A DNA stretch of 64,000 bases. Origin: Rhizobium nepotum 39/7. Lineage in GTDB: Bacteria > Pseudomonadota > Alphaproteobacteria > Rhizobiales > Rhizobiaceae. The position numbers and the translations under genes were made by a program. The stretch covers positions 1-64,000 of the forward strand of contig NZ_JWJH01000017.1 of the NCBI RefSeq assembly GCF_000949865.1. Direction: 5' to 3'. Below the pieces are notes generated by a model that worked only from the letters and a program-made list of their open reading frames with translations, did not search any database and was not told where the DNA came from. This document shows positions 20,672 through 29,537 of this stretch, in pieces. Each line of letters begins with the position of its first letter. Position 1 is the stretch's first letter.

Positions 20672-23515
20672 TTATCCCGCTTCGCTGACCCGCTGCATGG
20701 CCGTTCTCAGGCTTGTCAGCTGAACCTCAAGTTCCACCTTGCGCTCGCGCTCGGCGGCCACAACCTCTGGATCGGCATTGGCCACGAACTTTTCGTTCGA
20801 CAGCTTCTTGTCGATGCGCTCCATTTCCGCATCCACCTTGCCGATCGCCTTTTCGAGACGGGCCTTTTCGGCCGCCAGATCGATGAGGTTGCCAAGCGGC
20901 AGGCAGACAGTCGCCTCACCGAGGATGATCTGCGCAGAACCCTTCGGCGCAACATCGGCGGCGCGGATTTCGTCGGCCCGCGCCAGGCGCCGGATGGCGG
21001 CAGCATGGCGGTCAAGCCGCGCTTCGGTAGAGGTGTTGGCGCCGACGACCACCAGCGAGGCGATGGCGCCTGGTGGCACGTTCATCTCCGCACGCGTCGA
21101 GCGGATGCCGGAGACCAGATCGATCAGCCAGTTGATTTCCGCAGCCGCGGCATCGTCGCGGAATTCCGGCGTCGGCCAGTCGGTATGGCAAAGTAGATCG
21201 CCACGCTCCTCGCCCTCGCCGGCCGTGTGCGCCCACAGCTCTTCCGTCATGAACGGCATGAAGGGATGCAGGAGCTTGTAGATCTCGTCCAGAACATAGG
21301 CCGCGCAGGCCTGCGATTCCTTCTTGGCCGCCTCATCCTCGCCGCTGAAGACAGGCTTGAGCAGCTCCAGATACCAGTCGCAGAACTGGTTCCAGACGAA
21401 ACGGTAGAGGATGCCGGACGCATCGTTGAACCGAAAGTTCTCAAGAGCCGCCGTCGCATCGCGTGTGGTATTGGCAAGCTCGGTCAGGATCCAGCGGTTG
21501 ATCGTCAGCGAGGCGGTTTCGGCCAGGAAATGCGGATCGCGCTTCACACCGTTCATTTCGGCAAAACGCGTGGCGTTCCAGAGCTTCGTACCGAAGTTGC
21601 GATAACCGGCGATACGCGCCGGATCGAGCTTCACGTCACGGCCCTGCGCCGCCATGATGGCGAGCGTGAAACGCAGTGCATCCGCGCCGTATTCGTCGAT
21701 CAGTTCCAGCGGATCGATGACATTGCCCTTGGACTTCGACATCTTCTGGCCGTTCTTGTCGCGAACCAGAGCGTGGATATAGACCGTGCTGAACGGCTCG
21801 ACCGGATTGCCGGCATCGTCCTTCATGAAATGCAGACCCATCTGCATCATCCGCACCACCCAGAACGGGATAATGTCGAAACCGGTAACGAGGACGTTGG
21901 TCGGATAATAACGCGCCAGTTCCGGCGTCTTTTCCGGCCAGCCCAGCGTCGAAAACGGCCAGAGCGCCGACGAGAACCAGGTATCGAGAACGTCTTCGTC
22001 ACGGGTCAGGATTTCACCCGGCTTGAAGTTTTCAAGCTTCTCCTCGACCCAGGCCTTCCACGGGCCTTCATGGGCGATATAGTGCTGGATGGCTGCCTGA
22101 AGCGCCTCTTCCTCGGTCTTTTCAACGAAGACCTGCCCATCCGGACCGTACCATGCCGGAATCTGGTGTCCCCACCACAATTGCCGCGAGATACACCAGG
22201 GCTGGATGTTCTCCATCCACTGAAAGTAAGTGTTTTCCCAGTTCTTCGGCACGAAATTGGTGCGGCCTTCACGAACCGAGGCAATGGCCGGCTGCGCCAG
22301 CGTCTTGTTGTCCACCCACCACTGATCGGTCAGGCGCGGCTCGATCGGCACGCCGCCACGGTCGCCATGCGGCACCACATGCTTGTGCGGTTCGATCTTG
22401 TCGAGCAGGCCGGCTTCCTCGAAGATTTCGACGATGACCTTGCGGGCGAAGAAACGATCCTGTCCTTCCAGACGATCCCATGCGCCGTGCAGCGCCGCCG
22501 GATGGTTGAGGCCTTCGAGGAAATCCTCATTCTCCTTGATGGAGATCGTACCATCGATATTCATGACGTTGATGGCGCGCAGGCCGCAACGCTTGCCGAC
22601 TTCGAAATCGTTGAAGTCGTGCGCGGGCGTGATCTTCACCGCACCCGTTCCGGCGGTCGGATCGGCATAGTCATCGGCAACGATCGGAATCTTGCGGCCA
22701 ACGATCGGAAGGATGACGTGCTTGCCGATGATACCCTTGTAACGCTCGTCCTCCGGGTTCACCGCAACGCCGGTATCGCCGAGCATGGTTTCGGGCCGCG
22801 TGGTGGCGACGACGATGTAATCGCGCGTTTCGAACTCGGTGGGCTTGCCCTCCTCGTCGAAAGCGACCGGGTACTGATAGGTCACGCCCTTTTCCAGCGG
22901 ATAGCGGAAGTGCCAAAGGTTGCCCTTCATTTCCAGCTGTTCGACTTCCATGTCGGAAATCGCGGTCTGAAGCTTCGGGTCCCAGTTGACGAGGCGCTTG
23001 TCCTTGTAGATCAGGTTCTGCTTGTAGAGGGTAACGAAGACCTCGAGAACGGCCTCGGACAGCCCCTCATCCATGGTGAAGCGTTCACGCGACCAGTCGC
23101 AGGACGCGCCGAGCCGTTTCAGCTGGTTGAAGATCAAACCGCCGGATTCGGCCTTCCATTCCCAGACCTTCTCCACGAAAGCCTCGCGGCCCATCTCGCG
23201 GCGGCCCGGAAGCTGGCCTTCCATCAGCTTTCGCTCGACGACCATCTGCGTGGCGATGCCGGCATGGTCCATGCCAGGCTGCCACAGCACGTCCTTGCCG
23301 CGCATGCGCTCGAAGCGGACCAATATATCCTGCAGCGTGTTGTTGAGCGCGTGGCCCATGTGCAGGGAGCCCGTCACATTCGGCGGCGGGATGACGATGG
23401 TGAAGCTTTCCGCGCCCGGCTTGGCGTTGGCGCCGGCACGAAAAGCGTTCGCCTCGTCCCAGGCTTTGGCGATCTTCGGTTCGACGGATGCGGAATCGTA
23501 GGTCTTCTCGAGCAT
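20672..23515 (-). CDS. valS: Valyl-tRNA synthetase
   Basis: Class I synthetase that charges tRNA-Val and edits mis-activated threonine. The 947-residue product has the HIGH-type motif in PPPNVTGSLHMGHALN near residues 43-58, the editing domain, the KMSKS motif as KMSKSKGNVIDP, and a C-terminal coiled-coil arm that starts near LIDLAAEKARLEKAI, typical of ValRS. It sits downstream of popZ with a terminator between them. Confidence 0.98.
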   Translation of the reverse strand: MLEKTYDSASVEPKIAKAWDEANAFRAGANAKPGAESFTIVIPPPNVTGSLHMGHALNNTLQDILVRFERMRGKDVLWQPGMDHAGIATQMVVERKLMEGQLPGRREMGREAFVEKVWEWKAESGGLIFNQLKRLGASCDWSRERFTMDEGLSEAVLEVFVTLYKQNLIYKDKRLVNWDPKLQTAISDMEVEQLEMKGNLWHFRYPLEKGVTYQYPVAFDEEGKPTEFETRDYIVVATTRPETMLGDTGVAVNPEDERYKGIIGKHVILPIVGRKIPIVADDYADPTAGTGAVKITPAHDFNDFEVGKRCGLRAINVMNIDGTISIKENEDFLEGLNHPAALHGAWDRLEGQDRFFARKVIVEIFEEAGLLDKIEPHKHVVPHGDRGGVPIEPRLTDQWWVDNKTLAQPAIASVREGRTNFVPKNWENTYFQWMENIQPWCISRQLWWGHQIPAWYGPDGQVFVEKTEEEALQAAIQHYIAHEGPWKAWVEEKLENFKPGEILTRDEDVLDTWFSSALWPFSTLGWPEKTPELARYYPTNVLVTGFDIIPFWVVRMMQMGLHFMKDDAGNPVEPFSTVYIHALVRDKNGQKMSKSKGNVIDPLELIDEYGADALRFTLAIMAAQGRDVKLDPARIAGYRNFGTKLWNATRFAEMNGVKRDPHFLAETASLTINRWILTELANTTRDATAALENFRFNDASGILYRFVWNQFCDWYLELLKPVFSGEDEAAKKESQACAAYVLDEIYKLLHPFMPFMTEELWAHTAGEGEERGDLLCHTDWPTPEFRDDAAAAEINWLIDLVSGIRSTRAEMNVPPGAIASLVVVGANTSTEARLDRHAAAIRRLARADEIRAADVAPKGSAQIILGEATVCLPLGNLIDLAAEKARLEKAIGKVDAEMERIDKKLSNEKFVANADPEVVAAERERKVELEVQLTSLRTAMQRVSEAG

Positions 23516-23657
23516 TTCCTGACCTGAATTTTAGAGTTCTTGTGTGGATTTTTTTAAATAAGGATGGATGGTCGAGAGTCAACAGAAACCGACCCCCAAG
23601 CGACCTATTGAGAGGTCCCATCAGCGACTATGACCCGATAACGCCTTCATCTTCAAC

Positions 23658-23688
23658 AAAAAAGCCGCCCCGGTGCCGGAGCGGCCTT
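23658..23688 (-). terminator. Terminator after popZ
   Basis: GCCGCCCCGG/CCGGAGCGGC forms a nearly perfect stem, followed on the minus strand by six T residues. Confidence 0.85.
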
Positions 23689-23712
23689 CGTTTCATCGCA
23701 GCCGGCGTTGCC

Positions 23713-24696
23713 TCAGCGGCGCGAGCCGCGCGCCACGCGTTCGATTTCCTCGCGCACGAGACGCTCCACCAGTGTCGGCAGATTGTCTTCCAGCCAGTCC
23801 TGCAACATCGGCCGCAGCATCTCGGCGGCGATATCCTCGACAGAGCGCCGCTCGACACCGTCGAAGACTTCCGCAAGCTCGCTGAAGGAACGGGCGATCT
23901 GCGCACCGGCGGCGGCAGAAATAAGATTGAGCGACAGGCCGCCTTCATCCGCAGGCTCGGCCAGATCGAATGTCGGCATCTCGACGGCCGGCTCCTGCAC
24001 CGCCATTTCGAAGCGCTCCTCGGCGACCGGCGTTTCGATGGCGCCACGCAGCGAAAACTGATCGAAGCGGCTATCCGCGAAGGACGCGCTTTCAACGGCG
24101 GCAGCAGCCGCGCGGTCCTCGGCGACGAAAGGCGCCGGTTGTTCGCCAGCACTTGCGGCAACCGCCGCCAGCAGCGGCCGCACATCCGTCGGACGCTGCG
24201 GTGTGGTGCGTTCGGCCTGCGGCACTGTCCGTTCGGCCTGCGGCGCATGCGACGCCTGGGATACGGAGGAAACGGACGAGGCCTGCGCCGGCTCGGTCAC
24301 GCCCCGGTGCGCCTGCGCGGCGAAAGCCTGCGGCCCCATGGCGGCATTGCGGTCGGCGGCGGCGCGCACGCGCGCGGCGACGTCGGCCAGCGACATGCTT
24401 CTGTCGGCGGAGCCGTCCTGCTGTTCGGACATCGGCCTTTCGGAAGCCGGCGAAAAATCATGCGCCGGCCGTGCGCCGAATGCCTGGTTTGCGGCGGGGG
24501 GAACGCGCGCCGGCGGGCTGACAGCCTCCGCCACGAAGGCCGTTTCGCTCGCGGCATCGTCCTCATCGTCGTAGACCGGCGGCAACTGCCCGGAAAACGC
24601 ACCGCCAGGTCCGGGCTCGTTGCTTTCGATGATCCGGCGTATGGACGCCAAAATCTCTTCCATGGACGGTTCACGCGCTACGCTTGGCTGAGCCAT
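23713..24696 (-). CDS. popZ: Polar organizing protein PopZ (DUF2497)
   Basis: PopZ forms a polymeric hub at the cell pole; in Agrobacterium it marks the growing pole and is needed for proper division and chromosome partition. The 327-residue product starts at MAQPSVAREPSMEEILASIR, the conserved N-terminal helix, continues with a long acidic Pro/Ala-rich disordered linker, and ends in the oligomerising helices LRPMLQDWLEDNLPTLVERL and VREEIERVARG. GGGGA lies before the ATG at 24696; an open frame to 24831 is not conserved in character. The linker is far longer than in Caulobacter, which is known for rhizobial PopZ. Confidence 0.9.
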   Translation of the reverse strand: MAQPSVAREPSMEEILASIRRIIESNEPGPGGAFSGQLPPVYDDEDDAASETAFVAEAVSPPARVPPAANQAFGARPAHDFSPASERPMSEQQDGSADRSMSLADVAARVRAAADRNAAMGPQAFAAQAHRGVTEPAQASSVSSVSQASHAPQAERTVPQAERTTPQRPTDVRPLLAAVAASAGEQPAPFVAEDRAAAAAVESASFADSRFDQFSLRGAIETPVAEERFEMAVQEPAVEMPTFDLAEPADEGGLSLNLISAAAGAQIARSFSELAEVFDGVERRSVEDIAAEMLRPMLQDWLEDNLPTLVERLVREEIERVARGSRR

Positions 24697-25037
24697 ATCA
24701 ATCCCCGGTTTCCACTCTTCAGAGCGCCATGCATCCGTTCGGACGCACAAGGGACACTCCAACATTTTCAAATCTGCGCATCGTTCCTGTTGAAAACCGA
24801 TTCCGTTTCCCCGGCCGATGCTCTGAAACATGTCCGATCAAAACCGCCAGGCGTTTTTGCCGTTCCTGTTCCAAGATCAAACGGGGCAGAAATACGCACA
24901 CCCCGAATCACCCTTAGTCTATGGCAGCATAGTCCGGAACTAAATCACTGATTCGACAAGTTTCGCCGTGATGCACAGCTTTGTGAGCGAGGCCTCTTTG
25001 GGGCAACGCGACGGATGGGTTTCCGGTAGAAAAACAA
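24697..25037. other. Gene-free stretch between pcm-like gene and popZ
   Basis: About 340 bases with no supported gene on either strand. It should hold the popZ promoter, since the upstream gene ends in its own terminator. Confidence 0.5.
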
Positions 25038-25067
25038 ACGCCGGGGCGGAAAATCCACCCCGGCGTC
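25038..25067 (-). terminator. Terminator after the second pcm-like gene
   Basis: The stem ACGCCGGGG/CCCCGGCGT is followed on the minus strand by TTTGTTTTTC. T-rich sequence on the other side as well could let it work in both directions. Confidence 0.85.
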
Positions 25068-25094
25068 AAAAACATGATGATCGCTTTTAAGGGA

Positions 25095-25766
25095 TCAGAA
25101 AACGAATTCGGCCGCCTTGGCAAAACCGGGCAAAGGCTTGATCGAGGCGTTGAAAGAGGTGGCGGCCGATGTGCTGTTGCCGTCGCGGCGATAGACGGTG
25201 GCCTTTGCGGCATTACCGTATCCGACGACAACGACCAGACGTCCGCCGTCCCGCAGCTGATCGGTCAGCGCCGCCGGCACTTCCTCGGCCGAACCGTTGA
25301 CGAAAACGAGGTCATAGGGCGCTTCACCCGCATAACCCTTTTCGAGATCGCCGGTAACGACGGCGACATTATCATATCCAAGCGAAGCCAGCGTCTCGGT
25401 CGCCTCTGCCGCCAGCGTCTCGTCGCATTCGAGAGAAACCACCGAACCGGCGAGCTGGGAAAGAATGGCCGCTGTATAACCGGCGCCGCCGCCGACTTCC
25501 AGCACCACGTCTTCCTTGGTCACGACCGCAAGCTGCAAGAGCTTCGCCAGCGGCGAGGCCTTCATGACATAACGGGCCGGACGGCCGTCCCGGGCGGGAC
25601 AGATCTGCAGATCCTCGTCCACATAGGCAATCTGCCGCACGCCGGCCGGCACGAAAGCTTCGCGCGGCACGCTCAAAAACGCCTTCAGCACCGAATGCGA
25701 CGTCACGTCGGTCGTGCGCAACTGGCTGTCGACCATATTGGCGCGTGCGGTTTCGAAATCCATCAT
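25095..25766 (-). CDS. Protein-L-isoaspartate methyltransferase family protein
   Basis: A second Pcm-fold methyltransferase, 223 residues, with the SAM loop VLEVGGGAGYTAAILSQL near 89-106. It begins with MVDSQLRTTDVTSHSVLKAF, typical of the alphaproteobacterial Pcm-like family found near tolC and popZ. The conserved isoaspartate-site block of true Pcm ([13 protein letters not shown]) is replaced by PARDGRPARYVMKAS, so repair activity is uncertain. A GAGG ribosome site precedes two adjacent ATG codons. It is followed directly by a terminator. Confidence 0.85.
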   Translation of the reverse strand: MMDFETARANMVDSQLRTTDVTSHSVLKAFLSVPREAFVPAGVRQIAYVDEDLQICPARDGRPARYVMKASPLAKLLQLAVVTKEDVVLEVGGGAGYTAAILSQLAGSVVSLECDETLAAEATETLASLGYDNVAVVTGDLEKGYAGEAPYDLVFVNGSAEEVPAALTDQLRDGGRLVVVVGYGNAAKATVYRRDGNSTSAATSFNASIKPLPGFAKAAEFVF

Positions 25767-26045
25767 ATCGTTATCGCCTCAATTTCGCGGATGCCGGTCG
25801 GGAAGCCTCGGCTCCAAAAGCTCAAAACGGCGCGGGTTTCCCCCAGCCTTTAGACAATCTCATAATTGCCCAAGCCTGCGCTTTCAAGCGTGGTGAACGG
25901 GAAGTGCTGGAAAAAGCGAAATGGCGGGGATTTTTAGACCAGCAAGAACGTGAAAGACCGCAATAGGCATCGTCTTGACTCATCCCCAAACCAGAACATC
26001 GCTTGGCACGGCGGCGTGTGCCTTTCGGAAAATCACGGCGGGCGC
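25767..26045. other. Gene-free stretch
   Basis: About 280 bases upstream of the pcm-like gene and downstream of a small membrane-protein gene. I see no gene or repeat; it must carry the promoter for the pcm-like gene. Confidence 0.45.
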
Positions 26046-26186
26046 TTACGGTCCGCCAGTTTCCTTTTCCTTCTTCGCTTGATCGTGGTGCCATTTGATG
26101 GCGAAGAACATGCCTGTGCCTAACACGAGAATCTTGAGCGGAAAGACGACTATAGGGAACCAATCTACCCAATCCCAATCCATCAT
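26046..26186 (-). CDS. Small one-helix membrane protein
   Basis: A 45-46-residue product, too short for usual gene finders. It begins MDWDWVDWFPIVVFPLKI, has one hydrophobic span (about 9-30, ending in GMFFAI) and a charged tail (KWHHDQAKKEKE). The pattern of an aromatic start, one helix and a basic end is that of a real small inner-membrane protein, and I recall similar hypothetical proteins in Rhizobiaceae. Two adjacent ATG codons (26186 or 26183) could start it; the ribosome site is weak. Function unknown. Confidence 0.6.
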   Translation of the reverse strand: MMDWDWVDWFPIVVFPLKILVLGTGMFFAIKWHHDQAKKEKETGGP

Positions 26187-26506
26187 TTTGAATATTTCCA
26201 AGCTATTACTTGACACTATCGATCATGACGATGGGCTACCTCAAAACTGCGGCTTCAACAACTTCAATCGATGCCTTCACCCAGGGTCTTTTTGACGCAG
26301 CCCTAACCGGCACGTCAGATCGTGGAGAAAATGAAATGGGATCGGATCGGATCGAAGCCGTTTCCAGCCGATGACGAGATGGGGGCACGAAATGGGGGCG
26401 TACTGCCAAACCGGCCAGAAGTGTGGCGGAACGGTTCAGGCCCATATTGCACATCTAGATAATAATGAAGGTATTTCAAATACTTGCTTCCGGTGAAGAA
26501 GCTGAT
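26187..26506. other. Stretch downstream of tRNA-Cys, possible decayed frame
   Basis: These 320 bases lie between the small membrane-protein gene and the 3' end of tRNA-Cys. A plus-strand frame at about 26224-26367 has no ribosome site or family match. Nothing here can be supported as a gene. Ends of tRNA genes are frequent integration sites, but no second copy of the tRNA 3' end is present. Confidence 0.4.
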
Positions 26507-26580
26507 TGGAGGCCTCGCCCGGAATTGAACCGGGGTACAAGGATTTGCAGTCCTCTGCGTCACCACTCCGCCACGAGGCC
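26507..26580 (-). tRNA. tRNA-Cys (anticodon GCA)
   Basis: On the minus strand the cloverleaf is complete: acceptor GGCCTCG/CGAGGCC, anticodon stem GAGGA/TCCTT with loop CTGCAAA (anticodon GCA), and T-arm CCCGGTTCAATTCCGGG. The discriminator base is U, the main identity base of tRNA-Cys, and CCA is encoded. It is a single tRNA gene. Confidence 0.97.
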
Positions 26581-26774
26581 ATCCGTGAGCGATTTTCGCT
26601 GTGGTGGCGGCGGTTTAGAATAATCCTAAACGATGTGCAAGAGGGTCATTCTGAATATGATCCTTTTTTATTCCGAATATCCGTTCTCGCCGCGGTCTTC
26701 GAACTGGCGCAGGTTCCCTCGCCTTCGCTCTCCCGATCAAGCACACAGACCCTGTTGACTCTCTTCCGAAATGA

Positions 26775-26789
26775 GAACATTTATAGAAC
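26775..26789. promoter_or_regulatory. LexA (SOS) box
   Basis: The sequence reads GAAC-N7-GAAC, the reverse of the alphaproteobacterial LexA operator GTTC-N7-GTTC. It lies 20 bases before the ATG of the next gene and overlaps the likely -10 region, with TTGACT upstream at 26755-26760 as a -35 candidate. LexA bound here would block transcription until DNA damage. Confidence 0.8.
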
Positions 26790-26808
26790 AAATGAGAGAG
26801 CAAGACAT

Positions 26809-27048
26809 ATGTCGGACGCCGAGAAAATCATCGTAGTGCAGTTCAAAAAGGGGCGTTATGGGATTGTGCCGGGCGAAATGCGCCCCGCAACCAACGCGGC
26901 ATCTGCCGAGAAAATGGCGGGTGCAATGGCGCCGCGTCACATCGGCGTTGCGGCTTATGCCGTCACCGTGGACGAGGAAAGCGGCAGCATGGCAAACCCG
27001 CGCCTGCTGGTGTCGCATGGGCAGATTTCCGACTTGATGCCGGACTGA
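26809..27048 (+). CDS. Hypothetical protein, probably SOS-regulated
   Basis: A 79-residue protein I do not recognise. It starts MSDAEKIIVVQFKKGRYGIV, is soluble with no signal peptide or membrane span, and ends in an SHGQISDLMPD tail. The open frame extends to 26506 but that part covers the tRNA on the other strand, so the ATG at 26809 is the sensible start. The LexA box 20 bases upstream means it should be induced by DNA damage. The second residue block (MAGAMAPRHIGVAAYAVTVDEE) suggests a small alpha-beta fold. No function can be assigned. Confidence 0.75.
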   Translation: MSDAEKIIVVQFKKGRYGIVPGEMRPATNAASAEKMAGAMAPRHIGVAAYAVTVDEESGSMANPRLLVSHGQISDLMPD

Positions 27049-27079
27049 CTTACCGGCGCGACGGCAAACACCCGGTCGG

Positions 27080-27232
27080 TCAGATGCGACCGAGCAGGAC
27101 CAGGATCAGGATGATGACCAGAACCAGGCCGAGGCCGCCCGAGGGGCCGTAGCCATAATTGTGGTAACCCCAGCTTGGCAGCGCGCCGATCAGGAAAAGA
27201 ATGAGCAGGATGACAAGGATTGTGCCGAGCAT
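27080..27232 (-). CDS. DUF3309 family small membrane protein
   Basis: A 50-residue product with two hydrophobic spans, MLGTILVILLILFLIGALP and GLGLVLVIILILVLLGRI, joined by a Tyr/Gly turn (SWGYHNYGYGPSGG). This layout is the DUF3309 family, common in Rhizobiales and of unknown function, often stress induced. GGAGGG lies before the ATG at 27232; the longer open frame to 27319 is not supported. Confidence 0.85.
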   Translation of the reverse strand: MLGTILVILLILFLIGALPSWGYHNYGYGPSGGLGLVLVIILILVLLGRI

Positions 27233-27811
27233 GTTTAGCCCTCCAGTAATACTGTGTGTCCCGCCTGTTTTAATGGCGCAGCCCCGCAAAAGTTCCCTCA
27301 TCTCCACTCGCTTCTGCACAGCCAGGAAAAGCCACCCCTTATCCGATTCAAAGGGTTAAACCTCGTATCCGGACAAGGCAGCGGGTCGCGCTCGGCGGAA
27401 AACGGTATTCCGGTCCCCTACACGACAAGATTATTTGCCGGGTAACAATATTGTATGGCCGCTGGCGATTCTCCGCCCTGCCCCTTGATCGACCATGACA
27501 GCGATTTATTCGAGGTGATTTCTCGCTCTATGTATGTCGCCGGTGGTTCGTCATACTAAGTCAAGTCGCCCGTTCCCTGAAACTGGCGGGAGACTGGGAG
27601 ACCTGGTATCACTGGCAGTGCGCCAGGTCTCGCCTGTTTCATCTTCCGGCGCATCTGGTCTCCGGACAAGTTTCCGCCCCCTCCCGCTTTTCATCCTCAG
27701 CTTCCTCGTCTACGCTTTCCCGCGCTGGGTCGCGCGCGCGAATAGTTCTGGCTCAAGCCGGGAACCGTTGCGCCTCCATATCGTTTTCGCAAACGCACTT
27801 CGGAGGACAGG
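27233..27811. other. Gene-free stretch with a structured hairpin
   Basis: About 580 bases hold no supported gene. At 27598-27631 there is a nested inverted repeat: outer stem GAGACCTGG/CCAGGTCTC and inner stem CACTG/CAGTG. It could be part of a small RNA, or a terminator for an unseen transcript, but the following T-run is short. Confidence 0.4.
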
Positions 27812-28099
27812 ATGAAAACGCTCGTATCATCGGCCACTATCATGCTCGCGCTTACACTTGCGGGATGCACGACCACGGGGCCAGCGACCTATGTCGAGCC
27901 GATCCCCGGCAGCATCACCTATAAGGGCCAGCCGCGCACCAAGCTGACGAAATCGCCGATTGGCAGCACTTTCAGCCATGAATTCCGCATCGACGGCAGC
28001 ACCCGGGCCGTGGAAACCTACCGCATCGCGCCCGACCGCTCGCTGGAACTCATCGACCGCCGCATCATTCGCGACTGGCTGTTCGGGCGCGACGACTGA
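27812..28099 (+). CDS. Small lipoprotein
   Basis: A 95-residue secreted lipoprotein: signal peptide with lipobox LTLAGC (Cys near residue 19), then a Thr/Pro-rich start and a compact C-terminal part ending in DRRIIRDWLFGRDD. AGGA precedes the ATG. No family is recognised with certainty. It is followed by the DUF982 gene on the same strand, 84 bases away. Confidence 0.8.
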   Translation: MKTLVSSATIMLALTLAGCTTTGPATYVEPIPGSITYKGQPRTKLTKSPIGSTFSHEFRIDGSTRAVETYRIAPDRSLELIDRRIIRDWLFGRDD

Positions 28100-28183
28100 C
28101 CGCACCGCAAGCGGCCCTAAACAGGATTGCGCATCCCGCCCGCTTGGTTTAGAGCCGGGCACGACAACCAATACGGATAAGCG

Positions 28184-28429
28184 ATGAACACGCGCTGGCA
28201 AAAACCCGTCCTGATCGCGTTTGAAACGCCGGGCGACTATACGAGCATCGAGACGACGCAGGCAGCGTCCTGGGCCATGATCGAGGATTGGCCGATAGAG
28301 GATGGCGATGCGCTGGACGCGGCGCTGCTGGTCTGCGCCGCCGTCGATGCCGGCAGGAAAAAACCGGAAGATGCGCGCAAGGCCTTCATCGCCGCCGCAA
28401 TCGAGGCCGGCCTCGACATCAAGGCCTGA
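28184..28429 (+). CDS. DUF982 family protein
   Basis: An 81-residue soluble protein with the DUF982 pattern: an opening beta segment, the WAMIEDWP block, a central LDAALLVCAAV helix, and the KPEDARKAFIAAAIEAGL helix. The family is expanded in Rhizobiales and has no known function. GGATAAG precedes the ATG. Confidence 0.85.
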   Translation: MNTRWQKPVLIAFETPGDYTSIETTQAASWAMIEDWPIEDGDALDAALLVCAAVDAGRKKPEDARKAFIAAAIEAGLDIKA

Positions 28430-28506
28430 CATATCGAAGTCTGACACCATCGACGCCGCCTGCGCCGCGAAAACGTCAAGACAACCGGCTTAAGGGATAA
28501 AAACAG

Positions 28507-28614
28507 ATGGAAGCTTCCGCAAACATGAAAAAAGCCCTGTTCATTTTCCTGCTCTGCTGCCTCGCCATCGGCCTTCTCGGCCACCTCGTGGTCGCCTTCG
28601 TCGTCACCGGCTGA
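28507..28614 (+). CDS. Small membrane protein (35 residues)
   Basis: A very short frame with a GGGATAAA ribosome site, a start MEASANMKKA and one long hydrophobic helix (LFIFLLCCLAIGLLGHLVVA) reaching the C-terminus. The basic residues before the helix and the helix itself are what a real small membrane protein would show. The inner ATG at 28525 is a possible start. Function unknown. Confidence 0.55.
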   Translation: MEASANMKKALFIFLLCCLAIGLLGHLVVAFVVTG

Positions 28615-28743
28615 AGCGCCTGCCTCCCCTCCGTCAGCTGGCGGAGAGGCGAGACATTTTAAATTAGTAAAATTCACTCTTCTGTTATGGAACCGCGATA
28701 AACTCTGTCCGTTCTCTTTTCGCCCAACATACGGAGGATTGGA

Positions 28744-28833
28744 ATGCGTGACGGATTAAACGGCTTTCTCGAAATTTCGATGCTCGGCTTCGTGATTGCA
28801 AGCTGCCTTTTCATGGTCAACCTGCCGATCTGA
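28744..28833 (+). CDS. Small membrane peptide (29 residues)
   Basis: A 29-residue frame with a strong ribosome site (GGAGG, good spacing). It starts MRDGLNGFLEISMLGF and ends in a hydrophobic stretch. The strong translation signal is the main support. Function unknown. Confidence 0.5.
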   Translation: MRDGLNGFLEISMLGFVIASCLFMVNLPI

Positions 28834-28892
28834 CCCGCCTTAAAAAATCCCTCGCCTCCCGGAACCGGCGTCTTCAAATGCCGGGGTAAAGA

Positions 28893-28916
28893 AAATGCGG
28901 CCTTTCGGCCGCATTT
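28893..28916 (-). terminator. Terminator after wrbA
   Basis: Stem AATGCGGCC/GGCCGCATT with loop GAAA, 22 bases after the wrbA stop. T-rich flanks on both sides suggest that it could also stop plus-strand transcripts. Confidence 0.85.
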
Positions 28917-28937
28917 CTTTTTTCAGTGAACGATCGC

Positions 28938-29537
28938 TCAAGCGGAAAGCTTGGCAGCCAGCTTGGCGACATGCGCGCCCTGATAGCGTGCAGCTTCCAG
29001 TTCGATCGCGGAAGGCTGGCGCGAGCCGTCACCGTCAGTGATCGTGGAGGCGCCATAGGGCGAGCCGCCCTTGATTTCATCGACGCCCATCTGACCCTGG
29101 AAAGCATAGGGCAGACCGACAACCGCCATGCCGTGGTGCAGGAAGGTGGGAATGAAACCGAGGATGGTCGATTCCTGACCGCCATGCTGCGTGGCTGATG
29201 AGGTAAACGCCGAGCCGACCTTGCCGACCAGCTTGCCGCCGAACCACAGGCCGCCGGTCTGGTCCCAGAAATTGCGCATCTGCGAGGCGACCGTGCCGAA
29301 GCGCGTGCCGGCGCCGACGATGATGGCGTCGTATTCGGCCAGTTCGTCAACGGTTGCGATCGGCGCCGCCTGATCCATCTTGAAGTGCGAGGACTTGGCG
29401 ACGTCTTCCGGCACCAGTTCCGGAACCCGCTTCACGACGACTTCCGCACCTGCCGATTTCGCACCTTCCGCAACGGCGTAAGCCATCGTCTCGATGTGAC
29501 CGTAAGAAGAATAATAGAGTACCAGAACTTTCGTCAT
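28938..29537 (-). CDS. wrbA: NAD(P)H:quinone oxidoreductase WrbA
   Basis: Flavodoxin-fold, FMN-dependent enzyme that reduces quinones by two electrons and protects from oxidative stress. The 199-residue product starts [19 protein letters not shown] (phosphate loop) and shows [22 protein letters not shown] and [13 protein letters not shown], all standard WrbA blocks. The open frame continues to 29690, but the family start is clearly at 29537. Confidence 0.97.
   Translation of the reverse strand: MTKVLVLYYSSYGHIETMAYAVAEGAKSAGAEVVVKRVPELVPEDVAKSSHFKMDQAAPIATVDELAEYDAIIVGAGTRFGTVASQMRNFWDQTGGLWFGGKLVGKVGSAFTSSATQHGGQESTILGFIPTFLHHGMAVVGLPYAFQGQMGVDEIKGGSPYGASTITDGDGSRQPSAIELEAARYQGAHVAKLAAKLSA

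Noticed and set aside
21227..23527. Long plus-strand open frame of 766 codons
   Set aside because: It is the antisense shadow of valS.
26187..26506. Integrase remnant or attachment site next to tRNA-Cys
   Set aside because: No repeat of the tRNA 3' end and no integrase motif; only family-free frames.
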